From Leptotrichia sp. oral taxon 215 str. W9775 (lineage in GTDB: Bacteria > Fusobacteriota > Fusobacteriia > Fusobacteriales > Leptotrichiaceae): a stretch of 64,000 nucleotides of DNA. Where the stretch lies: positions 3,454-67,453 of the forward strand of contig NZ_KI272866.1 of NCBI RefSeq assembly GCF_000469505.1. The letters are read 5' to 3'. Below, piece after piece: positions 53,848-61,974 of this stretch; the first letter of the stretch is position 1; each line of letters begins with the position of its first letter. The position numbers and the translations under genes are program-made. The notes beneath the pieces are model-generated. The model saw only the letters and a list, made by a program, of their open reading frames with translations. It made no database searches and was not told where the DNA came from.

Positions 53848-54010
53848 GGAAAATTGTATTTATTAATTATTTAAAATTTCACAATATAAAACAGGAGATG
53901 AATTTAGAAAAAGTCATCAGCCTGGAAACTTTAGGCGAATTTTGACTTTTTCTTAGTGAATGACTGTTTTATATAAGTGAAATTTTAGTAAATGTATAAA
54001 TACAATTTCC
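53848..54010. repeat. Long imperfect hairpin repeat, copy B
   Basis: 163 bp. The left arm begins GGAAAATTGTATTTATTAA, the right arm ends AATACAATTTCC. Inner boxes AAAACAGG and CTGTTTT and tip GCCTGGAAACTTTAGGC. The inner ~90 bp (AACAGG..TGAATTTAG..TTTAGGCGA..TTTTTCTTA.TGAATGACTGTTTTATAT) is clearly the same element as copy A at 4421. Lies directly behind selA. Confidence 0.75.
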
Positions 54011-54132
54011 TGATATTTATTTATATTTTCTGGAAACAGTTCCTAATATTCGTGAAAATAGTAGCAATTACTTTGTTTAAAATGTGGAAATTTTAAAATA
54101 AATCTAAAGTAATATCAAAGGAGGAAAATCAA

Positions 54133-55281
54133 ATGTTAAGATTACCTGAAAATTTTGAAAGCTATTCTGAAGCAAGACAGGCAGGATTCCTTAAAATGAA
54201 GGAACTGAAAGAAAAAGGAGGGAAAATAGTAGGAACTTATTGTACATTCGTACCTACGGAACTGATTATGGCGGCAGGAGCTGCTCCTGTATCTCTTTGT
54301 GCAACAAGTGAAGAACCAATAAGTGCGGCAGAAACACATCTGCCAAGAAACTTATGTCCGCTTATAAAGGCGAGTTATGGATTTGCACTTACAGATACGT
54401 GTCCTTACTTTTATTTTTCAGACTTTATAGTAGGGGAAACAACTTGTGACGGAAAAAGAAAAATGTTTGAATTGATGAATGATATTAAGGATACCTATGT
54501 AATGCAGCTTCCTTCTTCAAGGAATGAGGCGGCTTTAAATTCATGGGAATATGAAATGAAAAGATTTCAGGAAAAACTGGAAGATTTTTATAATGTTAAA
54601 ATAACGGAAGAAGATATAAAAAAGGCTATTGAACTAAAAAATAAGGAAAGGGAAGCAGTACTTAAATTTCTTGAACTGGGAAGATTAAATCCTTCTCCAA
54701 TATCAGGTTATGAGTTAAGTACAAAACTGGATGCATTGAGCTTTATGCCAAATATGGAGGATAGAATAGCTTTAATCGAAAAAAGAACAGAAGAAGTGCT
54801 GAAAGACTGGGAAGAAAACTATAAGGGAAAACCGTCAAGAAAACCTAGAATACTTGTTACAGGATGTCCTAACGGAGGAGTAAGGGATAAAACTATAAAG
54901 ATAATAGAAGAACTTGGAGCAGATGCGGTGGTATTTGACACATGTAATGCCACAAGGGAAAAAATAGATAAAGTTAAGACGGATTTACCTGTGTATAGAG
55001 CACTGGCAGAAAAATATCTGAATATAAACTGTTCTGTTATGAGCCCAAATACTAAAAGACTGGACTATATAAGAGATATGATAGATGAGTATGAAGTGGA
55101 CGGAGTATTGGAAATTGTATTACAGGCATGTCATACATTTGCAATTGAAGCCCATAATGTAAAAAAAGCTGTAATTGAAAAAGGAAAGTCTTACATTAAT
55201 ATAGAAACTGATTATTCAATGGCTGATATGGGTCAGATTACTACAAGGCTTGAAGCATTCCTTGAAACAATGGATAAATAG
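54133..55281 (+). CDS. Double-cubane-cluster-type reductase, HgdB/YjiM family
   Basis: 382 aa behind AAAGGAGG. Close in plan to E. coli YjiM: SEARQAGFLKMKELKEKGG, GTYCTFVPTELIMAAGA, LPRNLCPLIKASYGF, DTCPYFYFSDFIVGETTCDGK (split: DTCPYFYFSD, VGETTCDGK), and Cys in TGCPNGG, INCSVMSP and LQACHTF. This single-subunit branch of the 2-hydroxyacyl-CoA dehydratase superfamily includes the double-cubane [8Fe-9S] proteins that reduce small molecules when driven by an ATPase activator. The activator is the next gene. True substrate unknown. Confidence 0.85.
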   Translation: MLRLPENFESYSEARQAGFLKMKELKEKGGKIVGTYCTFVPTELIMAAGAAPVSLCATSEEPISAAETHLPRNLCPLIKASYGFALTDTCPYFYFSDFIVGETTCDGKRKMFELMNDIKDTYVMQLPSSRNEAALNSWEYEMKRFQEKLEDFYNVKITEEDIKKAIELKNKEREAVLKFLELGRLNPSPISGYELSTKLDALSFMPNMEDRIALIEKRTEEVLKDWEENYKGKPSRKPRILVTGCPNGGVRDKTIKIIEELGADAVVFDTCNATREKIDKVKTDLPVYRALAEKYLNINCSVMSPNTKRLDYIRDMIDEYEVDGVLEIVLQACHTFAIEAHNVKKAVIEKGKSYINIETDYSMADMGQITTRLEAFLETMDK

Positions 55282-55317
55282 GAAATAAATGAAATATATG
55301 ATGGGGAGAACATTAAG

Positions 55318-56100
55318 ATGGATTATGATTATTATGTTGGCATTGACATAGGTTCTACAGGTTCAAAAGTTGCGGTTATTGATGGGAAGTCACTTGTTTA
55401 TTATTTTAATTTTCCTACAGGATGGAACAGTAAGGAAACTGCAAATGAAATATACAGAAGACTTAAGGAAAAATCATTTACTGAAAATATGAGATGTGTG
55501 GCAACCGGATATGGTAGAATCTGCGTAGATTATGCTGATAAAGTCGTTACAGAAATAACTTGTCATGGAAGAGGGGCCTATGCCTTGTTTGAAAGGGACT
55601 GTACAGTTATAGATGTAGGTGGCCAGGATACAAAGATAATAACTCTGGAAGATGGCCAGGTCAGGGATTTCCTGATGAATGATAAATGTGCCGCAGGAAC
55701 AGGGAAATTTATAGAAATTATGGCAAATAGGCTTGGAGCGACTTTTGATGAGCTGTATGATATTGCCAAGAAGGGAAACCCGCTTTCTATAAGTTCAATG
55801 TGTACAGTATTTGCTGAATCTGAAGTTATAAGCCATATTGGTGCAGGCGAAAAAAGGGAAGATATAGCTTCAGGAGTAATATCTTCAGTTGCTGAAAGGG
55901 TGGCAAATCTTTGTAAAAGACATGGATTAGGAAATGAAGTTTTTCTTACAGGTGGACTTAGTGGAATGCCTTATTTTATAGAAGTACTGTCAAAAAAACT
56001 GAACAGGGATATAAAAACTCATCCGTTGTCAAGATATGCAGGAGCAATAGGAGCCGCACTGACAGGACTTTCAAACAGAAAGATAATTTTAGAACCTTAA
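55318..56100 (+). CDS. ATP-dependent reductive activase, BadF/HgdC/YjiL family
   Basis: 260 aa. ASKHA-fold ATPase: GIDIGSTGSKVAVID, VIDVGGQDTKII, and TGGLSGMPYF. The [4Fe-4S] ligating Cys are in NDKCAAGTGKF and SSMCTVFAESE, one per subunit half as in HgdC. It injects low-potential electrons into the partner encoded just upstream. Start ATG 55318 follows GGGGAG. Confidence 0.9.
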   Translation: MDYDYYVGIDIGSTGSKVAVIDGKSLVYYFNFPTGWNSKETANEIYRRLKEKSFTENMRCVATGYGRICVDYADKVVTEITCHGRGAYALFERDCTVIDVGGQDTKIITLEDGQVRDFLMNDKCAAGTGKFIEIMANRLGATFDELYDIAKKGNPLSISSMCTVFAESEVISHIGAGEKREDIASGVISSVAERVANLCKRHGLGNEVFLTGGLSGMPYFIEVLSKKLNRDIKTHPLSRYAGAIGAALTGLSNRKIILEP

Positions 56101-56186
56101 ATAGAAAAGGCAGGAACGTGATAAAATCAATAAAAATAAGTACTTACTATTGAATATTAACAAAAATTAAATATAGGAGAAATTTA

Positions 56187-56978
56187 ATGAAATTGAGAGG
56201 GAAAATTTTATTAGGAGTTTTAACAATCTGTTTATTATTCTTAATGTCTTGTGGAAATGCCGGGAATAAGCAGGAGGCCCCAAAGGAAGAAAAAATGAAA
56301 GTAAGAGTTGGGGTTGAAGCAGATTATCCACCATATACTTTTACTGATCAAAGTGGAAAAATGACAGGATATGATGTTGAAGTACTGGAAGAGATTGGAA
56401 AAAGAAAAAATTTCGATGTGGAATTTCTTGTTACACCTTGGGACGGAATGTTTTTAGGACTGGAAGCAGAAAAATTTGATTTGCTGACAGATCTTTCAAA
56501 AAGTCCTGAAAGAGAACAGAAATATGATTTTACTGATGAATATTTAGTTTCAGGACCACAGATAATAGTAAAAAAAGGAAGAACAGATATTCAAAAAATA
56601 GATGATTTTAAAGGTAAAAAAATTATGTCAAGTGTTGGAAGTGAATATAATGAACTGCTAAAAAAATACAATAAAGATGAACAGTTTAAAATAGTGTATT
56701 ATGATGGGGATGTAACAGTTGCCTTTGATGAAATAGTTCAGGGAAGGGCAGATGCTACAATTAATGATAGACTTACTGCAGGATATTTTATAAAACAGAA
56801 GGGTGACATAATAGAATTAGTGGGAGACCCTATTGAAAGATCAACTGCACACATGATTGTCAGAAAAAATGATAATAAGTTAAAGGAAGCAATAAACGAA
56901 GGATTAAAAGAAATGAAAGCTGACGGAACTTTAGCAAAACTATCAGAAAAATGGTTTGGGGCAGATTATACAAAATAG
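56187..56978 (+). CDS. Amino-acid ABC transporter substrate-binding lipoprotein (1)
   Basis: 263 aa behind AGGAGA. Lipobox LMSC (lipidated C22). SBP family 3: VGVEADYPPYTFTDQSGKMTGYDVEVL (seen as ADYPPYTF, MTGYDVEVLEEIGKR), TPWDGMFLGLE, LKEMKADGTLAKLSEKW. Family binds polar amino acids, often cystine/cysteine or methionine analogues. A paralogue follows. Confidence 0.9.
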   Translation: MKLRGKILLGVLTICLLFLMSCGNAGNKQEAPKEEKMKVRVGVEADYPPYTFTDQSGKMTGYDVEVLEEIGKRKNFDVEFLVTPWDGMFLGLEAEKFDLLTDLSKSPEREQKYDFTDEYLVSGPQIIVKKGRTDIQKIDDFKGKKIMSSVGSEYNELLKKYNKDEQFKIVYYDGDVTVAFDEIVQGRADATINDRLTAGYFIKQKGDIIELVGDPIERSTAHMIVRKNDNKLKEAINEGLKEMKADGTLAKLSEKWFGADYTK

Positions 56979-57151
56979 CTTCAGTTTCCAGATGTTTAAA
57001 ATATGATATCAATAATATGATATAAATAAAATTTTAAGAAGGGAGATACGTAGAACTGTTTTAAAGTAAGAATTCTATTATATTATTAAGAAGTTTATAA
57101 ATATTTAATGTGATGGAATTTTTATTAACATGGTCTATGTAAAAATAACGT

Positions 57152-57964
57152 ATGAAAAAGAATTTTTTAAATGTAATTATCCTTTTATTAATGGGATTAT
57201 TTTTAGTAAGTTGTGGTGGACAGAAGCAGGATGCATCAAAGGAAAGTCCTCAGGGAGAAAATGGGAAAATAAAAGTAAAAGTTGGAACAGAAGGAACTTT
57301 TGCACCTTTCAGTTATATGGATGATAAAGATAACTTGACAGGATATGACATTGAAGTTGTAAGAGAAATTGGAAAAAGGGCAAATATTGATTTTGAATTT
57401 ATTCCTACACCTTGGGATGGGATGTTCTTAGGACTGGAATCAGGAAAATTTGATATGATTGCAAACCAGGTTACAAAAAATCCTGAAAGGGAAGAAAAAT
57501 ATGCATTTTCTGACGATTATTTGACAACAGGGGCACAAATAATTGTAAAAAAAGGAAGAACAGATATTAAATCATTGGATGACTTAAAAGGGAAAAAAGT
57601 GTTAATCTGTTTAGGATGTAATTATCAGAAAATGTTGACAGAATATGATACGAAAAATGAAATAAATCCAGGAAACTATGAGGGTTCAGAAACAATAGCA
57701 CTTGAGGAAATAGCAGAAGGAAAAATAGATGCAACTATACATGACAGACTTGTAGCAGCTTACTTCAATAAAAAGAAAGGTTCAGAACTGATAGAAACAG
57801 TTGGAGATGTTATGGAGAAAAAATCTGTATACTTCGTATATAGAAAAGATGCTAAATCTGAAGAAATAAAAAATAGAATGAATAAAGCACTGGAAGAAAT
57901 GAAAAAAGATGGAACTTTAGCAAAATTATCAACGCAGTGGTTCAATGAAGACTATACAAAATAG
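57152..57964 (+). CDS. Amino-acid ABC transporter substrate-binding lipoprotein (2)
   Basis: 270 aa; ATG 57152 has no good ribosome site (a strong GAAGGGAG lies unused at 57040). Lipobox LVSC (C21). It shares TPWDGMFLGLE, KKGRTDI and KKDGTLAKLS with the protein at 56187, but differs in the ligand pocket (ICLGCNYQK against MSSVGSEYN). Two binders for one permease suggest two related substrates. Confidence 0.9.
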   Translation: MKKNFLNVIILLLMGLFLVSCGGQKQDASKESPQGENGKIKVKVGTEGTFAPFSYMDDKDNLTGYDIEVVREIGKRANIDFEFIPTPWDGMFLGLESGKFDMIANQVTKNPEREEKYAFSDDYLTTGAQIIVKKGRTDIKSLDDLKGKKVLICLGCNYQKMLTEYDTKNEINPGNYEGSETIALEEIAEGKIDATIHDRLVAAYFNKKKGSELIETVGDVMEKKSVYFVYRKDAKSEEIKNRMNKALEEMKKDGTLAKLSTQWFNEDYTK

Positions 57965-58039
57965 TATCCGGTATTTTGAATAAAATTTAAATATAAAATA
58001 GTCTGGAAAAAAAGTTAATGTCGAAAGGAACAGAGAAAA

Positions 58040-58744
58040 ATGCAGAATCAGCTTTTAAATTATAAATTTATGGTAAATTCATTTGGTAAAATACTGAGTG
58101 CGTTACCAGTCACTTTGAATATTGCTATTGTAACTATGATTTTTTCTTTAATTTTAAGTTTTTTTGTAGCACTTGCCAGAATAAATAAAATAAAAGTAGT
58201 GTCAAAACTGGCAACTGTCTATGTATCATTTATAAGAGGAACTCCTCTTCTGGTACAAATTTACCTGTCATATTATGGGATACCGAAGGTTCTGAATCAC
58301 ATGAATGCTAGATTTGGATGGTCATTAAATGTAAATAATGTTCCAATAATTGTATTTGTTTATGTTGCATTTATTCTAAATATGTCGGCATATATGTCAG
58401 AAACTTTCAGGGCTGCAATATTATCAGTAGAAAAAGGACAGATGGAAGCTGCAATTTCAGTAGGAATGAGTAAGTGGCAAGCCATGAAAAGAATTGTTCT
58501 GCCACAGGCTTTTGTTATAGCATTGCCTAACTTTGGAAATTCATTTATAGGTCTGATAAAAGATACTTCACTTGCATTTGTAGTATCAATAGTGGAATTA
58601 ATGGGTAAAGCTAAAATAGTAGGAGCACAGGGGCTTAACTTCTTTGAAGTTTACATAGTTGTAGCATTGATTTACTGGGCAGTGTGTATAATTGTGGAAA
58701 AATTACTCGCAATTTTAGAGAAAAAAATAAGGATAGGGGGATAG
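58040..58744 (+). CDS. Amino-acid ABC transporter permease
   Basis: 234 aa behind AAAGGA. Four to five TM segments; FIRGTPLLVQIYLSYYG and the EAA loop EAAISVGMSKWQAMKRIVLPQA are typical of His/Glu/Gln/cystine permeases. One permease gene implies a homodimeric channel. Confidence 0.92.
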   Translation: MQNQLLNYKFMVNSFGKILSALPVTLNIAIVTMIFSLILSFFVALARINKIKVVSKLATVYVSFIRGTPLLVQIYLSYYGIPKVLNHMNARFGWSLNVNNVPIIVFVYVAFILNMSAYMSETFRAAILSVEKGQMEAAISVGMSKWQAMKRIVLPQAFVIALPNFGNSFIGLIKDTSLAFVVSIVELMGKAKIVGAQGLNFFEVYIVVALIYWAVCIIVEKLLAILEKKIRIGG

Positions 58745-58748
58745 TGGC

Positions 58749-59492
58749 ATGCTTAAAGCTGAAAATATAAAACTGTCCTTTGGAGATAATGAAATATTGA
58801 AGGGAATAAACCTTGAAATAAAGGAAGGACAAGTAGTAAGTATTATTGGTCCAAGTGGTTCAGGGAAATCTACTTTTTTAAGAAGTCTAAATTTTCTGGA
58901 AACTCCCAATGACGGGGAAATCACATTTGATGGAAAAAAATTTGATGTCAAAAATATATCGAAAAAAGATATAAACGAATTGAGAAAATATACAACAATG
59001 GTATTTCAGAACTATAATCTTTTTAAAAATAAGACAGCATTGGAAAATGTAATAGAAGGACTGTTAGTTGTAAAAAAAATGAATAAGGAAGAAGCAGTTG
59101 GAATAGGATTGAAAATGCTGGAAAAAGTAGGACTGAAGGATAAAGCGGATTCATACCCTAATCAGCTTTCAGGAGGACAGCAGCAGAGGGTAGGTATAGC
59201 AAGAGCCATTGCAATGAATCCAAAAGTAATACTTCTAGATGAGCCAACTTCGGCACTGGATCCTGAACTTATAGGAGAAGTACTTAAGGTTATAAAGGAC
59301 ATGGTTCAGGAACATATGACAATGATTATTGTTACACACGAAATGCAGTTTGCGAGGGAAATATCAGATTATATTATTTTTATGGATAATGGTGTGATAG
59401 TGGAGGAAGGAACACCGGAAAAAGTTTTTGTAAATTCTGAAAATGAGAGATTGAAAAGCTTTTTAAAAAGATATTCCGGTGTTAATGAATAA
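58749..59492 (+). CDS. Amino-acid ABC transporter ATP-binding protein
   Basis: 247 aa, 4 bp after the permease. Walker A GPSGSGKST, Q-loop VFQNYNLFKN, LSGGQQQRVGIARAIA, Walker B VILLDEPTSALDPE, H-loop THEMQFAREISD. GlnQ/TcyN-like. Confidence 0.93.
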   Translation: MLKAENIKLSFGDNEILKGINLEIKEGQVVSIIGPSGSGKSTFLRSLNFLETPNDGEITFDGKKFDVKNISKKDINELRKYTTMVFQNYNLFKNKTALENVIEGLLVVKKMNKEEAVGIGLKMLEKVGLKDKADSYPNQLSGGQQQRVGIARAIAMNPKVILLDEPTSALDPELIGEVLKVIKDMVQEHMTMIIVTHEMQFAREISDYIIFMDNGVIVEEGTPEKVFVNSENERLKSFLKRYSGVNE

Positions 59493-59521
59493 AATAATAA
59501 CTCAAAATTAAGGAGAAAAAA

Positions 59522-60655
59522 ATGGAATTTGAAACAAGAGCCGTTCATGGTGGTGAAGAAAAAAATAAGGATAAGTTTTTTGGAAGTACGATTGATATGG
59601 CTTCAGCCTTCCCAATAAAGAAGTTTGGAGAATCTCAGGATTTCGTATATTCAAGATCAAATTCGCCAACTAAACAGGATTTGGAAAAACTGATGGCTAA
59701 TTTAGAAAATGGGAAATATGCTTATGTATTTTCTTCAGGAATGGGAGCGACAAATGCTGTTCTAACATTATTTCAGTCAGGAGATCATGTAATAGTGGGT
59801 GCTGATGTCTATGGAGGAACATATAGGATAATAAAAGAGCTGTACCCAAAATTTGGGATAGACTATACTTTTGTTGATACCACGGAATTAAAAAATATAG
59901 AAGATGCAGTAAAAGAAAATACGAAGGCGATTATTGTTGAAACACCTTCCAATCCTCTTATGGATGTCACTGATATAAAAGGAACTGTTGCCATAGCAAA
60001 AAAGCATGGAATAATAACTGTGGTAGACAACACTTTTCTGACACCTTATCTGCAAAAACCATTGGATTTAGGTGCTGACATTGTAATACACAGTGCAACA
60101 AAGTTTTTATCAGGTCACCATGACATTATAGCGGGAGTAGTTGTAACTAATGATGAGGAAATAGGAGCAAAAATAAAGTTTGCAATGAGAACTGCAGGAG
60201 GAATAATGTCACCTTTTGATAGCTGGCTGTTAATAAGAAGTTTGAAAACTTTAAAAGTTAGAATGGATGCCGCTCAGAAAAATACAGAGCAGCTGGTGGA
60301 GTTTTTCCAGAATCATCCTGCTGTAAAGGAAGTTCTATATCCTACAGCTGACAACAATAAAGGGAAAAAAATTCAGGAAAGTCAAGCTAGTGGAGGTGGA
60401 GCAGTCTTTTCCTTCAGATTAAAGGATGACAGAAGAGTTGCACCTTTCTTTAATAACTTGAAGTTAGCAACATTGGCAGCAAGTTTAGGAGGAACTGAAA
60501 CGCTGGTAACTCATCCTGCGACTATTACTCACGATGATATGCCTGAAAAAGAAAGGGAAGCAAGAGGTTTAACATATTCGTTAATAAGAGTCGCCCCAGG
60601 GATTGAAAATATAAAAGATCTTATAGAGGACTTTAAACAGGCATTGGAAAAGTAA
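59522..60655 (+). CDS. Cys/Met-metabolism PLP enzyme (cystathionine gamma-synthase/lyase or methionine gamma-lyase type)
   Basis: 377 aa behind AAGGAGA. PLP lysine K194 in HSATKFLSGHHD; YSRSNSPTKQDLE and SSGMGATNAVL frame the cofactor; SLGGTETLVTHPATITHDDM is the substrate-binding tail. Sequence alone does not separate gamma-synthase from gamma-lyase or methionine gamma-lyase. Directly downstream of an amino-acid transporter with no biosynthetic neighbours, a degradative lyase acting on an imported sulfur or selenium amino acid is favoured (inference). Confidence 0.88.
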   Translation: MEFETRAVHGGEEKNKDKFFGSTIDMASAFPIKKFGESQDFVYSRSNSPTKQDLEKLMANLENGKYAYVFSSGMGATNAVLTLFQSGDHVIVGADVYGGTYRIIKELYPKFGIDYTFVDTTELKNIEDAVKENTKAIIVETPSNPLMDVTDIKGTVAIAKKHGIITVVDNTFLTPYLQKPLDLGADIVIHSATKFLSGHHDIIAGVVVTNDEEIGAKIKFAMRTAGGIMSPFDSWLLIRSLKTLKVRMDAAQKNTEQLVEFFQNHPAVKEVLYPTADNNKGKKIQESQASGGGAVFSFRLKDDRRVAPFFNNLKLATLAASLGGTETLVTHPATITHDDMPEKEREARGLTYSLIRVAPGIENIKDLIEDFKQALEK

Positions 60656-60670
60656 ATTACACAAACATAG

Positions 60671-60700
60671 TTAAATAATAAATTTATATATATTATTTAA
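60671..60700. promoter_or_regulatory. Palindrome TTAAATAATA-N10-TATTATTTAA, copy 2
   Basis: Perfect half-sites, 10-bp spacer, 28 bp before the TDT gene. Same geometry as at 28223 and 61923. Confidence 0.6.
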
Positions 60701-60728
60701 AAAATCAAATTAAGAATGGAGAGATCAG

Positions 60729-61658
60729 ATGAAGAAATTTTTGGAAAAATACCCTCTTCCTATATCAGGATTAGCATTGGGTATAGCAACTTTGGGAAAC
60801 TTACTAAATAACTATGGGGCAGGTTATAAGGTGGTATCTGGATGGATAGCACTTATAATGATGGTAATCCTGACAATTAAAATTCTTTCGAATATTGAAG
60901 GATTTAAAAAAGCTATGGAAAATCCTGTTATTTCAGGAAGTTTTGCAACATATTCAATGGCAATAATTGTTTTGTCGGCATACATTACACCTAAATCACC
61001 ATTTAAGCCGGTGGCTAATATTGCGTGGTATGTAGGAATTGCAATTCACGTACTGCTTATTATATGGTTTACATTGAAATTTGCAGTAAAGAAAAATATA
61101 GCGACTGTATTTACTACATGGTTTATCGTATATGTTGGAATAGTAACAGCTACAGTAACAGCACCAGCTTATAAAATGCCTCAAATAGGTCAGGCGGCTT
61201 TCTGGTTTGGATTTGTAACTTATATAATTTTACTGCCATTTGTTTTTTACAGAGTGGTAAAGGTTAAAAATATTCCAGAGCCTGCACAACCTACATTTGC
61301 AGTATTTGCTGCACCTGCGGCACTGTTACTTGCAGGATATATGGCTAAAACTTTCCCTGAAAAAAATCTTGCGATAGTTTATTTCTTATTATTTTTAACA
61401 ATCTTATTATATGTAATGGTTTTAGTTTCATTACCTAAATTATTAAAATTACCATTTTATCCAAGTTATTCAGCATTTACATTCCCTACTGCAATAAGTG
61501 CTCTGGGATTAAAGCTTACAACAAAATTCCTTAAGGAATCAGGAGCAAATGTGGCAATGCTTGCTAAATTAGTAAGTGTAGCAGAAATAGTTGCAACTGT
61601 AATAATAATATATGTTATGATAAGACATATTATGTTTATGCTTTCAGAAAAAAAATAG
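60729..61658 (+). CDS. TDT-family (TehA/SLAC1/sulfite exporter-like) membrane protein
   Basis: 309 aa behind GGAGAG with about ten TM helices in the tandem-hairpin style of PF03595: EKYPLPISGLALGIATLGN, PVISGSFATYSMA, FPTAISALGLKLTTKF. The family includes tellurite-resistance protein TehA, plant SLAC1 anion channels and fungal sulfite exporters. Next to a sulfur-amino-acid enzyme, export of a small anion such as sulfite or hydrosulfide is possible, but not shown. Confidence 0.87.
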   Translation: MKKFLEKYPLPISGLALGIATLGNLLNNYGAGYKVVSGWIALIMMVILTIKILSNIEGFKKAMENPVISGSFATYSMAIIVLSAYITPKSPFKPVANIAWYVGIAIHVLLIIWFTLKFAVKKNIATVFTTWFIVYVGIVTATVTAPAYKMPQIGQAAFWFGFVTYIILLPFVFYRVVKVKNIPEPAQPTFAVFAAPAALLLAGYMAKTFPEKNLAIVYFLLFLTILLYVMVLVSLPKLLKLPFYPSYSAFTFPTAISALGLKLTTKFLKESGANVAMLAKLVSVAEIVATVIIIYVMIRHIMFMLSEKK

Positions 61659-61676
61659 AAAAATGAAATAAAAAGA

Positions 61677-61754
61677 GAGCTGCATCAGGTGGAAATACAA
61701 GAGTATTTTATTATAGAAGTTTCTTTTTATTGAAAAAAGTGCTTGATGTGGCTC
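61677..61754. repeat. Imperfect inverted repeat after the TDT gene
   Basis: GAGCTGCATCAGG against CTTGATGTGGCTC, 52-nt interior. No U-run. The rest of the 316-bp gap 61659-61974 is AT-rich with no gene except the operator-like palindrome at 61923. Confidence 0.5.
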
Positions 61755-61922
61755 AGACTTCTACACTGGAGTAATATAAAAATTAGAGATTTTAGTATTA
61801 AATCCAGAAAAGAAGAATATCGAATATGAAAAAATATAACACGCTAAATTATTGCATCATAACTTGTATGTACAATAATGAAGAAGGATAAACGAAGAGA
61901 TTAGGGGCTTATATAAATGTGC

Positions 61923-61951
61923 TAAATAATAATGTTATACATATTATTTAA
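61923..61951. promoter_or_regulatory. Palindrome (T)TAAATAATA-N10-TATTATTTAA, copy 3
   Basis: The left half-site is CTAAATAATA (one base off the first T), the right is perfect, spacer 10 bp, 23 bp before the start of the second dehydrogenase-like gene. Confidence 0.6.
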
Positions 61952-61974
61952 GAAAAAATATACAGGAGGAAAAA

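Noticed and set aside
57130..57324. ORF in another frame at the start of the second binding protein
   Set aside because: Overlaps the lipoprotein gene at 57152, has no homology and ends inside it.
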